Shown: piece after piece, positions 26,805 to 34,944 of the stretch
Numbering within the stretch: the stretch's first letter is position 1
Layout: every line of letters starts with the position of its first letter
Assembly: GCF_900116045.1 (NCBI RefSeq)
Contig: NZ_LT630450.1
Coordinates: 403,501-467,500, forward strand
Origin: Desulfovibrio piger
GTDB lineage: Bacteria; Desulfobacterota; Desulfovibrionia; Desulfovibrionales; Desulfovibrionaceae
Direction of reading: 5' to 3'
Length of the DNA: 64,000 nt
Notes under the pieces: generated by a model
The model's input: the letters and a program-made list of their open reading frames with translations, nothing else
Databases searched by the model: none
Told to the model about the DNA's origin: nothing
Made by a program: the position numbers and the translations under genes

Positions 26805-27341
26805 TTACCCCCTGGGACGGAGGGGGCCATCTTCACTGGGGCGGGTATTGTGATGCTCGTCAAAAAGAGAAGGGCCTCTGCCGAGTTCCCCTTCCAGGCG
26901 CGCGATCTTTTCTCGCAGCAGACCATTTTCTCGCAGCACGTCTGCCTTCTCCCGTAAAAGGACCTCCTTTTCCTGATAGAGCCTGCGGTTCTCTGCCGCT
27001 AGCTCCCTACGCTCGCCTCTCTCTAACTCCAGCTCACGCTCAAGCTGATCGATGCGTGGGGCTATATGGCTGGGTTGTGGCCTGCTGGCCTCATCGGGGG
27101 GCACCCCCTCGGCCTCTATGATCGTCATGGGGCCGCGCCCAAAGAAGATCCAATCAGCGGAGACGCCATATTGGAGCGCGATTTTTTCGACCCATCCCGT
27201 AGGGATTTGCTGCCTCTTTTTGGCCGCCGCCACGGACGGTGCCTTGATGCCCAAGATTTTAGCTAATGCGGCGTCCTTATCCGTGTGGGTGACCTGGCAT
27301 ATCCGTGCGAATTTTTCCTCAAATGATTTCGAACATTCCAT
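26805..27341 (-). CDS. Mu-like phage repressor, CI-type HTH with coiled-coil tail
   Basis: A 178-residue product. Start is the minus-strand ATG at 27,341 (MECSKSFEEKF) behind GGAG, not the longer frame. Residues about 5-70 are a CI-type helix-turn-helix (AALAKILGIKAPSVAAAKKR ... IPTGWVEKIALQYGVSADWI). The rest (about 85-160) is one Glu/Arg/Leu coiled coil (LERELELERGERRELAAENR). No LexA-type Ser/Lys peptidase domain, so RecA-driven self-cleavage is not expected. Divergent from the early operon, it should hold the lysogenic state. Confidence 0.82.
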   Translation of the reverse strand: MECSKSFEEKFARICQVTHTDKDAALAKILGIKAPSVAAAKKRQQIPTGWVEKIALQYGVSADWIFFGRGPMTIIEAEGVPPDEASRPQPSHIAPRIDQLERELELERGERRELAAENRRLYQEKEVLLREKADVLRENGLLREKIARLEGELGRGPSLFDEHHNTRPSEDGPLRPRG

Positions 27342-27587
27342 CGCTGAACTCCGAAGCAAACGTCGAAATGCCCACATGCCTAAAAGCTATATTTTTCGTA
27401 TAGATAGCTAAAATGTTATTTTTTTGAACTCTGAAATAACTTTTTGCTTGTATTTTTTAGCTAAAATTTATAGAAAGGCGTTGTAGGCGGTTGACAAATG
27501 ACGGGACAAGTAAGCCATCCCGAAAGCCATAGCAGGCCGCCTATTTTTTATCAACGCCAAGAAAATACGCGCAAATGGAGGGGAGTG
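27342..27587. promoter_or_regulatory. Divergent early operator/promoter region of the phage
   Basis: This AT-rich stretch separates the leftward repressor from the rightward early genes. TAGCTAAAAT occurs at about 27,405 and 27,459; an AGCTAT/ATAGCT inverted pair lies at about 27,384-27,409; GTTATTT...AAATAAC forms a dyad at about 27,414-27,439. These are candidate repressor and Ner sites. TTGACA at 27,490 may be part of the early promoter. Confidence 0.55.
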
Positions 27588-27830
27588 ATGAGCAAGCTGG
27601 CACCCTACGGGCGGAAGCGGGCCGACTCCAAAAGAGAAATACAACGCATTCTCGATAATAAGGGGGTCAATTTCGTGGATGTTGCCGAGGCCGCTGGTGT
27701 CACCCGGCAAACGGTCTCCGCAACAATGAATGGTTATCGGCATAGTCCGAGAGTTCTGGATGCCCTTCGTTCTTTTGGTGTGCCTGAACGGCTGTTGTTC
27801 GATCCTCGGCGGACCGCAAGCGTAGCCTAG
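27588..27830 (+). CDS. Ner-like small DNA-binding protein
   Basis: An 80-residue HTH protein. ATG 27,588 follows GGAGGGGAG; the longer frame from 27,498 lacks a ribosome binding site. The HTH is NFVDVAEAAGVTRQTVSATM. Position between repressor and transposase equals that of Ner in Mu, which represses both early and repressor transcription. Sequence similarity to Ner itself is not evident, so this is by position and fold. Confidence 0.68.
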   Translation: MSKLAPYGRKRADSKREIQRILDNKGVNFVDVAEAAGVTRQTVSATMNGYRHSPRVLDALRSFGVPERLLFDPRRTASVA

Positions 27831-27840
27831 AGGGGGATGT

Positions 27841-30018
27841 ATGGCGCTCAAGGAAGCATATAGCGCGCTTGAATTAGCTAAATTCTTGTCTCTGACAGAT
27901 AGGGCCGTATTGTTTCGTGCCAGCCGTGAAAACTGGCAATTTCGCAAGCGTGCCGGTCGTGGCGGTGGCAAGGAGTGGCTTGTTGCTTCCATGCCGGAAG
28001 AAACGCGGCTGGCCATACGCACGGCAGAGGAAAAGCACGCCGCCGCTGTATGCTCCGAACGCCGCCCTGTCCTTCCTATGACCACGACCACGGCCATCAT
28101 GGACGATAGCCGTCGTTACAAGGCTCTGGCCAAGGCGGACCTCGTCCGCCAGTACCTCGCCTGGCAGCGCAAGTTCGGTGCCACCAGAGCACAAAAGGAT
28201 GCCTTCGTCACCGCCTACAAGGCGGGGGCATGGCCCAAGCTCCTTGAGGAAGTCGGGCCGGTGTCATGGCAGACGCTGGAACGGTGGAAGCTGGAGCAGG
28301 AACGTGCAGGCAGTGTGCTGGCTCTGGCGGACAAGCGCGGCGTCGCCCACCGTGGGCGCACCGCGCTGACCGAGCGCCACCAGATGGTCATTCTCGGCCA
28401 TATCCTCAACCCCAACGCGCCCAATATCAGCCAGTGTGTCCGGGAAGTACAAAAGAAGTTTATGGCCGAGGGCCTGTACATCCCCTCCGAGCCGACGATC
28501 CGCCGTTTCGTGACCCGGTACACGTCGGAGTGCTTCGACGAGTGGACGCTGTTCCGGGAAGGGAAAAAGGCATGGAACGACAAGTGCGCCATCTCCCTGC
28601 TGCGCGACTGGAGCCTTGTCGGTGTGGGGGATGTCGTCATCGCCGACGGCCATACGCTCAATTTCGAGACGCTGAACCCTGAAACGGGGAAGGCCAAACG
28701 CATGACCCTCGTGTTGTTCTACGACGGTGCCAGCAATCATCCGCTGGGCTGGGAGATCATGCCCACGGAAAACACGGCCAGCATTTCCGCCGCGTTCCGT
28801 CGGACCTGCATCATGCTGGGGAAGTTCCCCCGCGTCGTCTATCTGGACAACGGACGGGCCTTCCGCGCCAAGTTTTTCAAGGGCTGTCCTGACTTTGAAC
28901 AGGCGGGTTTCCTTGGCCTGTACCGCGACCTCGGTTGCGAGGTCATCCATGCGTGGCCGTATCACGGCCAGTCCAAGCCCATTGAACGCTTTTTCGGCAC
29001 CATGCACGAACTGGAAGTGTGGATGCCTTCGTACACGGGCAACGATATTGCCCACAAGCCCGCACGCATGAAGCGCGGGGAGGAGCTGCACCGTCGCCTG
29101 TATGACAAGCTCGGCGGCCGTCCCCTGACGCTGGAAGAGACCCATGCGCAGGTCGCCCGCTGGTTCGCCGAGTACGAGAACAGGCCGCAGCTCCGTACCC
29201 ACCTGCATGGCAAGACGCCCGCGCAGGTCTTTCAGGACGGACGCGGTGAGGGACTTTCCCCCCAGGACGAGCAGCGACTGACCCTGCTTATGATGCAGAA
29301 AGAGGTCCGCACCATCACGAAGGACGGTTTCCGGCTCAATGGCCGCCTGTTCTGGCATGAACGGCTGGCGTCCCGGCGTCACCCGGTACTCGTGCGGTAT
29401 GACGAGCATTTCAGCCCGGATTCCGTCCTTGTCTACACGCTGGACGGGGATTTCATCTGCCGGGCACTGGACCGGGAACGCCACGGCATCGCGTATGGCC
29501 TGCACCCGGCCGCCGCCATCCTCGGCACCCCGGAACAGGAAGCCGAGCTGCGCGCCGCTCTGGAACTCAAGAAGCGGCAGGAAAAGAGCAGCGCGGCGAC
29601 CATGCGCAGCCTGTTGCAGGACGTCGTTCTGCCGGAAACGCGGGCACGCATGACTGCCCTCACGGCGGAGACGCCGCGTGTGGCCACACCGCGTGTCATC
29701 CCCCTGCCGAAGGCCCCGGTGGTCACGCCGGAAGCGGAAGCAGCTCTTGCGGCTGCCAAAGAAGCCGCCCGCAAGGCGATGGACGCCGCTCCGGACTACA
29801 CGCCATCCGACCTCAAGCGATGGAAGGACTCGCAGGAACGCTACGCCTACCTGTTCTCGACCCGATATGAGCGGGGCGTGGAGCTGGTGCCAGCCGATGC
29901 CGCATGGATGGAAGGCTATGAAGCCACCCCTGAATATGAACGCTACCTGAAGCGGCGCTACGACGCGCTGCGTGACATGTACACACGCCAGCGCGGGCAG
30001 GCCGTTCAGTCAGCCTAG
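27841..30018 (+). CDS. Mu-type DDE transposase (MuA-like)
   Basis: A 725-residue product, close to MuA (663) in layout. The N-terminal Mu DNA-binding winged helix (about 1-65) is followed by end-binding HTH domains, then an RNase H-like core. Catalytic residues are Asp269 (VVIADGHTLNFE), Asp336 (VVYLDNGRAF) and Glu382 (SKPIERFFGTMHE); the first two match MuA numbering. The C-terminal region (about 580-725) is Ala/Arg-rich, as needed for MuB contact. It integrates and replicates the phage by transposition. Confidence 0.96.
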   Translation: MALKEAYSALELAKFLSLTDRAVLFRASRENWQFRKRAGRGGGKEWLVASMPEETRLAIRTAEEKHAAAVCSERRPVLPMTTTTAIMDDSRRYKALAKADLVRQYLAWQRKFGATRAQKDAFVTAYKAGAWPKLLEEVGPVSWQTLERWKLEQERAGSVLALADKRGVAHRGRTALTERHQMVILGHILNPNAPNISQCVREVQKKFMAEGLYIPSEPTIRRFVTRYTSECFDEWTLFREGKKAWNDKCAISLLRDWSLVGVGDVVIADGHTLNFETLNPETGKAKRMTLVLFYDGASNHPLGWEIMPTENTASISAAFRRTCIMLGKFPRVVYLDNGRAFRAKFFKGCPDFEQAGFLGLYRDLGCEVIHAWPYHGQSKPIERFFGTMHELEVWMPSYTGNDIAHKPARMKRGEELHRRLYDKLGGRPLTLEETHAQVARWFAEYENRPQLRTHLHGKTPAQVFQDGRGEGLSPQDEQRLTLLMMQKEVRTITKDGFRLNGRLFWHERLASRRHPVLVRYDEHFSPDSVLVYTLDGDFICRALDRERHGIAYGLHPAAAILGTPEQEAELRAALELKKRQEKSSAATMRSLLQDVVLPETRARMTALTAETPRVATPRVIPLPKAPVVTPEAEAALAAAKEAARKAMDAAPDYTPSDLKRWKDSQERYAYLFSTRYERGVELVPADAAWMEGYEATPEYERYLKRRYDALRDMYTRQRGQAVQSA

Positions 30019-30029
30019 AGGAGAAAACA

Positions 30030-30743
30030 ATGCGCGAAGTTATCATCGAGACCGACGCCATGATCCGCTTTGACAGCGCGGTGGACGAGGTGGCCGGTGC
30101 GGACAGGATGCTGTCCGGGTTTGTCCTTGCCTACGGGCAGGCCGGACGCGGCAAGAGCGTTGCGGCCGACCGCTATCACTACCAGCGGGGCGGGGCCTAC
30201 GTCCGCGTCTGGCAGGGCTGGAGCCAGACCGCTTTTCTGCAGCGCCTGTTGTTTGAGGTGCGCGGCAAGAATATGGACATGCCCCGGCATACGGGCAACC
30301 GCTGCAAGGAGCTTGTGGTGCAGCTTCTGGAGGCCGAACCCAAGCCCATCTTTATCGACGAGGCCGACCGCCTGCGCATCGACCGTATCGAAGACCTGCG
30401 GGACATCCACGAGATGACGGGTGCGCCCGTTGTCCTCATCGGGGAGGAAGGGATTTTTGGCCTGCTCCATGAACGCCGCCGTATCTGGTCGCGCATCGCC
30501 TATGAGGTGGAGTTCGGCCCGGTCAGCCCTGCGGAAATCGCCTTGTACGCCCAGCAGGCCGCAGGTCTGGACCTTCCGTTGAGCCTGTCCACGGAGATCG
30601 CCCAGAAGACGGAAGGCGACTTCCGGCTGGTACGCAACATGTGTCTCTTGCTGGAGCGTTCCGCCAAGGCCTCCGGGAGCTTTGCCGTGGACCAGAAGAT
30701 GCTGGACACGGCCTTTTCCGCCCGTTCGTGGCGGCGCAAGTAG
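30030..30743 (+). CDS. Transposition activator ATPase (MuB-like)
   Basis: A 237-residue AAA+ protein with Walker A GQAGRGKS (about 35-42) and Walker B PIFIDEADRL (about 108-117). It lacks the N-terminal HTH of MuB (312 residues). MuB-type ATPases coat target DNA, deliver it to the transposase and give target immunity. It follows the transposase by 11 bases. Confidence 0.92.
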   Translation: MREVIIETDAMIRFDSAVDEVAGADRMLSGFVLAYGQAGRGKSVAADRYHYQRGGAYVRVWQGWSQTAFLQRLLFEVRGKNMDMPRHTGNRCKELVVQLLEAEPKPIFIDEADRLRIDRIEDLRDIHEMTGAPVVLIGEEGIFGLLHERRRIWSRIAYEVEFGPVSPAEIALYAQQAAGLDLPLSLSTEIAQKTEGDFRLVRNMCLLLERSAKASGSFAVDQKMLDTAFSARSWRRK

Positions 30744-30751
30744 GAGGAGAT

Positions 30752-31390
30752 ATGGAAGCACGGCAGACAGTCACAAAAGACATGGTCCGTAATGCCATGA
30801 TGGCCCTTGGAGAAGGCGGCAAGGAAGTTTCGCACAGCCTTGTTTATGAGGCTCTCGGACTGAAAGAAGTCGCGGAACAGGATGTGGTCCGTAAGCACAT
30901 AAACAATATGTGCCGCCACGGGGAAGTCAGAAGGGTGGAACGCGGCCTTTTTGTTTACGACTTCGCGCGTCGCCCGCGTGAATCAAAATGCGCGGAAGTT
31001 CTTTGGCGTTTCGTTCGCAAGGCAAAGCCCGGATGGTCCATATCGGAATGCGCCCTGATGACGCGCGTGTCCTACACGCGGGCGCTTCGTTACTGCAACT
31101 GGCTGGCCGAGGAGGGATTCATTGCCCCGGCGGGAAAAGATGAGCGGAATGCCGTCATCTGGAGAAGCACTACCAAAGCAGACATGCACCCGGAAACACC
31201 GTACCCGCCGGTGAGGGAAACAGACCCGTTTGCACGAGAACGCGCGGCGGCGGCCACCATCGCACGGCTCATGCTCTGTGCGGACCCTTACGCCAAAAAA
31301 ACGGCGCACGGCATCCTGGAAGCCTGCAATGTCCTGCAGGCACGGTTCAGCCGCCCGATGAATGAAAACAATCAGATAACGGAGGAATAG
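30752..31390 (+). CDS. Phage early protein with winged-helix-like regions
   Basis: A 212-residue product; ATG 30,752 follows TAGGAGGAGAT. Residues about 5-70 (VTKDMVRNAMMALGEGGKEV ... GEVRRVERGLFVYDF) and about 80-135 (WSISECALMTRVSYTRALRY) look like two winged-helix DNA-binding units, the second followed by a beta wing. Function unknown; the Mu early region usually holds DNA-binding or host-takeover proteins here. Confidence 0.7.
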   Translation: MEARQTVTKDMVRNAMMALGEGGKEVSHSLVYEALGLKEVAEQDVVRKHINNMCRHGEVRRVERGLFVYDFARRPRESKCAEVLWRFVRKAKPGWSISECALMTRVSYTRALRYCNWLAEEGFIAPAGKDERNAVIWRSTTKADMHPETPYPPVRETDPFARERAAAATIARLMLCADPYAKKTAHGILEACNVLQARFSRPMNENNQITEE

Positions 31391-31392
31391 TC

Positions 31393-31674
31393 ATGCTGGA
31401 AGAGGAACTCACGTCCATTGGCGTTGTGCTTGAGGGCGCTGCGGCGCGCATCCAGGACAAGGACCTGAAGGCGCTGGTGTCGCGTTGCTGCGGGAATCTT
31501 TCCGCCGCAGCCGAACAGGCACGGGCACTGGAAAATGGCCTGCCTACGGCGGAAATGGATTTGTCCGCAGAGAGGATGGAAATCATTCTTCCCCAAGCTG
31601 CCCTGCGGCTTGTCGCGCAAAACATCAGGCTGTCCGGGCTGCTCGCCGTCGGTATGGCGGGGGAGGGGCGGTAA
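31393..31674 (+). CDS. Phage early protein, unknown
   Basis: A 93-residue acidic, all-helical protein (MLEEELTSIGVVLEGAAARI ... SAERMEIILPQAALRLVAQ). No family recognised. It follows the previous gene by 2 bases and its TAA overlaps the ATG of the Gam-like gene (TAATG), so translation is coupled. Confidence 0.65.
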   Translation: MLEEELTSIGVVLEGAAARIQDKDLKALVSRCCGNLSAAAEQARALENGLPTAEMDLSAERMEIILPQAALRLVAQNIRLSGLLAVGMAGEGR

Positions 31675-32183
31675 TGGCCCGCATCAAGCCCGACCCCTAC
31701 ATCATAGCGGACCGTGCGCAGTGCGAAGGGGCGCTGGCGGAAATGGCCGCACTGGATCGCAAGCTCTCCACCATCGAAAACGACATGCGGGAAGCTGTCG
31801 ATACGGCCAAGTCCAAAGCCAGCCAGCTTGCCGGACCGCTGCAGGCCCGGCGTAAGGAACTCTCGGACGCCGTGGCGGTCTTTGCCAAGCTGAACCGGCA
31901 GGACCTGTTCGCGAAAAGCAAAAGTCTGGACATGGGCTTCGGGGTCATCGGCTTCCGGGCCAGCACGAAGATCGTCCAGATGCGCGGTGTGACGGCTGAA
32001 ATGACGCTGGACCGCCTGCACCAGTACCATCTGACCGAGGGTATCCGCGTTAAGGAGGAAATCAACAGGGACGCAGCTATGGGCTGGCCAGATGAACGTC
32101 TGGAGCTGGTCGGTCTGAAGCGGCAACAAAGCGATACGTTCTTCATTGAAATCAGCAAGGAGGACGTGCCCGACAACGGGTAG
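31674..32183 (+). CDS. gam: Mu Gam-like host-nuclease inhibitor
   Basis: A 169-residue product. A long N-terminal coiled coil (about 15-75) precedes LDMGFGVIGFRASTKIVQMR and a C-terminal GWPDERLELVGLKRQQSDTF segment, the pattern of Mu Gam and its relative bacterial Ku. Gam binds DNA ends and shields phage DNA from exonucleases. The position in the early region matches Mu. Confidence 0.88.
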   Translation: MARIKPDPYIIADRAQCEGALAEMAALDRKLSTIENDMREAVDTAKSKASQLAGPLQARRKELSDAVAVFAKLNRQDLFAKSKSLDMGFGVIGFRASTKIVQMRGVTAEMTLDRLHQYHLTEGIRVKEEINRDAAMGWPDERLELVGLKRQQSDTFFIEISKEDVPDNG

Positions 32184-32191
32184 AAAGACGA

Positions 32192-32443
32192 ATGGCGTAC
32201 AAGCTGACCAAGAAAGAACTGGAGACGCTGGGGATGCGGTTCGCGGAGGTCCTTCTTTGCCGGTCCTCCGCGATCCCGGAAGATTTGCCGGAACTGGCAT
32301 CACGCACGGACTGGAAGAATGCGGGAAAGCATGAGCGCAGGCGGATCAGCGCCGACATTGCCCGCGAGGCCCGCTCCATTCTGCTGCGCAGCGGCTACCC
32401 ACGAGAGACGGTAGAGGCCGTGACCCGTAACCTCATCACATAG
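32192..32443 (+). CDS. Phage early protein, unknown
   Basis: An 83-residue basic helical protein (MAYKLTKKELETLGMRFAEV ... HERRRISADIAREARSILLR). No recognised family. It lies 8 bases after gam in the same direction. Confidence 0.62.
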   Translation: MAYKLTKKELETLGMRFAEVLLCRSSAIPEDLPELASRTDWKNAGKHERRRISADIAREARSILLRSGYPRETVEAVTRNLIT

Positions 32444-32456
32444 TAAGGAGCAACGT

Positions 32457-32753
32457 ATGACGAAGTATGAATTTCTCAAAGCCGTGGCAGACTCCCTGCG
32501 TGCGGCCCATCCCGACAGGGACGTGTCCACCGTCATGGTGGAGGCCACGCTGGCGGCGATGGGCGATGTGGCCGCCGCAGAGTTGCTGGGCGGCGGTGAA
32601 GTCCCGCTGCTAGGGCTGGGCAAGCTGAAGGTGCGCACCACGGCGGCGCGTCAGGGGCGGAATCCGCGTACCGGTGAACCGGTGTCCATCCCGGCCGGGC
32701 GGCGGGCCGTGTTTGTGCCCGGATCGGCGCTGAAAGAGGCCCTGAAGGAATAG
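32457..32753 (+). CDS. HU/IHF-family DNA-binding protein
   Basis: A 98-residue protein with the HU fold order: N-terminal helices (TKYEFLKAVADSLRAA), PLLGLGKLKVRTTAARQGRN with the basic arm, PRTGEPVSIPAGRRAVFVPG and a C-terminal helix. HU is an essential co-factor for Mu transpososome assembly; a phage-borne copy fits that need. The GRNPRTGE motif is the typical HU arm. Confidence 0.9.
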   Translation: MTKYEFLKAVADSLRAAHPDRDVSTVMVEATLAAMGDVAAAELLGGGEVPLLGLGKLKVRTTAARQGRNPRTGEPVSIPAGRRAVFVPGSALKEALKE

Positions 32754-32769
32754 AGCGGAAACGCCGTGC

Positions 32770-32785
32770 GTGTCAAAACTGACAC
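32770..32785. promoter_or_regulatory. GTGTCA-AAAC-TGACAC palindrome
   Basis: A perfect 6-base inverted repeat with a 4-base spacer in the 95-base gap after the HU-like gene, followed by an A-rich stretch. It could be an operator for a middle promoter of the next gene set. Confidence 0.4.
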
Positions 32786-32848
32786 AAAAATAGGGACAAA
32801 AATAGAGCAACTTTCGTTGTTCTGAATACACCCAAAGGAGATCTGTCC

Positions 32849-33013
32849 ATGCAAGTTGTAAGAACTGAAACCGAGATTGCCCGCGTGGAAAATTGGGCTG
32901 TGGAAGGCATTGACGAAAGTACCCACTATCCCGGCATGAGCTATGAACAGGGGATTGTGGATGTTTTGGCATGGCTGCGGGGCGACAACGAAACGGCCCC
33001 GGATGAAGAATAG
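32849..33013 (+). CDS. Small acidic phage protein
   Basis: A 54-residue product. ATG 32,849 follows AAAGGAG at good spacing. The sequence MQVVRTETEIARVENWAVEG ... VLAWLRGDNETAPDEE is compact and acidic, with helix-strand-helix character. Similar very small acidic proteins occur in Mu-like early regions; no function known. Confidence 0.6.
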   Translation: MQVVRTETEIARVENWAVEGIDESTHYPGMSYEQGIVDVLAWLRGDNETAPDEE

Positions 33014-33093
33014 CCTCAAGCGAAACGCCCCCGTGAGGGGGCGTCGCCGGGGTGTGGCGGCCCCGGCCTGAAGAGCAGCCGAAGGAAGTAGCC

Positions 33094-33492
33094 ATGCCGG
33101 TGCAGATAATAAAATCAACGTGCCTCCCGGAATATGCAATTTCTGTCCGACAGCCTTGGGCGGAGTTGCTGCTAAGGCGGCAGAAGACGGTTGAGTACCG
33201 CTTATGGCCTCTGCCTGAAATGTACTGGAACAAATGGCTTTGCCTGCACATATCGGTCGGTATGACCAGAAAGGAAAAAAAAGATGCGGTAATCTTTTGC
33301 GGCACGTCTGACCTGCCGCGTGGCGGATACGCCGGAAAAATTCGGTTTGGCCGCCCGTACCTGGGGAAAACGCCACCTGAAGTGCAGGCGTATGTTCAGC
33401 ATCACCGCTGCTGGTACTGGCCGGTTACCGGCATAGAATGGATGGCATTTACCCCCGCCAAGGGCCAACTGAGAATTTTTAAGGTGAAATAA
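33094..33492 (+). CDS. ASCH-domain protein
   Basis: A 132-residue product; ATG 33,094 follows GAAGGAAG. The opening AISVRQPWAELLLRRQKTVE is the ASCH/PUA-like signature, with WNKWLCLHISV and GGYAGKIRFGR strands following. ASCH domains bind RNA or modified nucleotides, and some act as N4-acetylcytidine amidohydrolases. Substrate here unknown. Confidence 0.78.
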   Translation: MPVQIIKSTCLPEYAISVRQPWAELLLRRQKTVEYRLWPLPEMYWNKWLCLHISVGMTRKEKKDAVIFCGTSDLPRGGYAGKIRFGRPYLGKTPPEVQAYVQHHRCWYWPVTGIEWMAFTPAKGQLRIFKVK

Positions 33493-33672
33493 ATGCAGGA
33501 AGGCATTGTGGATCAACGTCTCCCCCATTCGGAACGGGATGGAAAGATTTTCATAGGTGAGGGCGTCGGCTTTGAGCGGGTGCGCCGGATTACAGGGTAC
33601 CTGGTCGGAACTTTGGACCGCTTCAACAATGCCAAACGGGCGGAAGAAGCCGACCGGGTAAAGCACGGGTGA
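33493..33672 (+). CDS. NrdD C-terminal-like mini-protein
   Basis: A 59-residue product. Its second half, RVRRITGYLVGTLDRFNNAK then RAEEADRVKH, resembles the C-terminal segment of class III (anaerobic) ribonucleotide reductase NrdD. The CxxC zinc pairs and the catalytic core are absent, so it cannot be an enzyme alone. It starts directly after the ASCH gene stop. Possibly it replaces or modulates the host enzyme's C-terminal region during phage growth; this is inference. Confidence 0.58.
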   Translation: MQEGIVDQRLPHSERDGKIFIGEGVGFERVRRITGYLVGTLDRFNNAKRAEEADRVKHG

Positions 33673-33680
33673 GGCAGGAT

Positions 33681-34016
33681 ATGGAGACATTCTACACGAT
33701 ACCGGCATTTCCGGGCTATGGCATCAACCGTCGCGGCGAGGTCAAAAGCCCCACGGGCGTGATACTGACCGTAACCGAGCGTGGTCAGGTACGGGTGAAA
33801 AAAAATGGCAAGGTTCGCTTGGAGTATATTGGCGACCTGTTGGCCGACGCCGGTCAGGCCGACGCCATGTTAGCCCGTGAAAAATATGAAGCGGAGCTTC
33901 TGGAGTTGCGCAAGGCCGTAGCCAAAGCCGAGTGTGATCTAGGGGAAAAGGCCGAGCGTCTGCGGTTGGCCCGCAAGCTGAATGCCCTGCTGCTGGCCAA
34001 GGTCCGCCGGGGGTAA
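33681..34016 (+). CDS. Phage protein with NUMOD4-like N-terminus and coiled coil
   Basis: A 111-residue product; ATG 33,681 (METFYTIPAFPGYGINRRGE) follows AGGCAGGA. The first 45 residues resemble the NUMOD4 motif found beside HNH endonucleases. The rest is an Ala/Glu/Leu coiled coil. No nuclease domain is present. Function unknown. Confidence 0.6.
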   Translation: METFYTIPAFPGYGINRRGEVKSPTGVILTVTERGQVRVKKNGKVRLEYIGDLLADAGQADAMLAREKYEAELLELRKAVAKAECDLGEKAERLRLARKLNALLLAKVRRG

Positions 34017-34019
34017 GTC

Positions 34020-34463
34020 GTGGTACAGGATAAAAGGAAATTTTCGGGGTCCGTCAGCGTTCGCGCCGGGGAAACGCGCGTTAAGATGGAGCTTTCTCCG
34101 GCTCCGCTACACGGCGGGCCGGAAGGCTGCTATCGAGTACGCCTTGCCCGGCGCTGGCTGGATACGGATGACGGCAGACCACGTTTTTTTGACCAGGACG
34201 GTCTGGCCCGCCTTGCAGCGCAATACGCCTTCTGTAACCTGGAGCCCCCGGCCCCGGCCCCGGATATTCCCTATCCCTCGCGTGTTACCGTCCGCCGGGA
34301 GGTAGACGGCTGGCCCCACTATTACGGGACCTGGACCAGAACGCCGCCCGTGCTGGGATATGAAGGTATCTGGCTTGTGGGGGTAAGCCTGGACGGAAAA
34401 GTGCAATTTGTTCCCGTGGATGATGTCACCATAGCCAAGGAGCAACGTCGTGGCCGTGGATAA
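34020..34463 (+). CDS. Phage protein, unknown
   Basis: A 147-residue product from a GTG start 3 bases after the previous stop. Beta-rich with a run of aromatic and Pro residues (GWPHYYGTWTRTPPVLGYEG). No family recognised. The 3' end overlaps the GTG of the GemA-like gene by 14 bases. Confidence 0.6.
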   Translation: MVQDKRKFSGSVSVRAGETRVKMELSPAPLHGGPEGCYRVRLARRWLDTDDGRPRFFDQDGLARLAAQYAFCNLEPPAPAPDIPYPSRVTVRREVDGWPHYYGTWTRTPPVLGYEGIWLVGVSLDGKVQFVPVDDVTIAKEQRRGRG

Positions 34464-34944
34464 GCACACAATGCGCCTGGGCCTGTACCGCAAGGTCGAG
34501 ATTGCCCGCAAACAGCTCCCTAACATGGACGAGGAGGCCTTCCGCGCTCTGCTGCGGTCCGAGTTCGGGGTGGAAAGCCGCAAGGACATGACCATCCACC
34601 AGCTGTCCCGGCTGGTGCAACTTTTTGCCGAAAGCCACGGGGTGACCTATACCGCGCCCGCCAGGAGCCATAACCGCCGCGTGACGGCACATGGCAGGCC
34701 GGACTGGATCGAGATCACGGATTCCATGCCCTTTGCCTCCGAGAAACGGCAAATCCTGGCTATCTGGCGCAAGCTGGGCTATTCCATGACCAGTCTGAAC
34801 ACTCGCTGTAAGCGGGCCTTTGGTGTGGAGCTGTTCGTCTGGATGCAGAACGGGGAACAGATTTCCACCCTGTTGTCTGACCTGCAGCGCAGGGAAAAGG
34901 CTTTCGAGAAAAGGCAAAAAGCCGAAGGCGGGGGCGGTGAATAG
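34450..34944 (+). CDS. gemA: GemA-like regulatory protein (Mu gp16 family)
   Basis: A 164-residue product from a GTG start. The opening (LGLYRKVEIARKQLPNMDEE AFRALLRSEF...) and the C-terminal IWRKLGYSMTSLNTRCKRAF segment match the GemA/Mu gp16 family. In Mu, GemA alters host gene expression and DNA supercoiling and is co-expressed with Mor. Position at the end of the early region agrees. Confidence 0.85.
   Translation: MAVDKHTMRLGLYRKVEIARKQLPNMDEEAFRALLRSEFGVESRKDMTIHQLSRLVQLFAESHGVTYTAPARSHNRRVTAHGRPDWIEITDSMPFASEKRQILAIWRKLGYSMTSLNTRCKRAFGVELFVWMQNGEQISTLLSDLQRREKAFEKRQKAEGGGGE

Noticed and set aside
26300..27400. Site-specific integrase or tRNA attachment site
   Set aside because: No tyrosine or serine recombinase and no tRNA were found; the MuA/MuB pair explains mobility by transposition.
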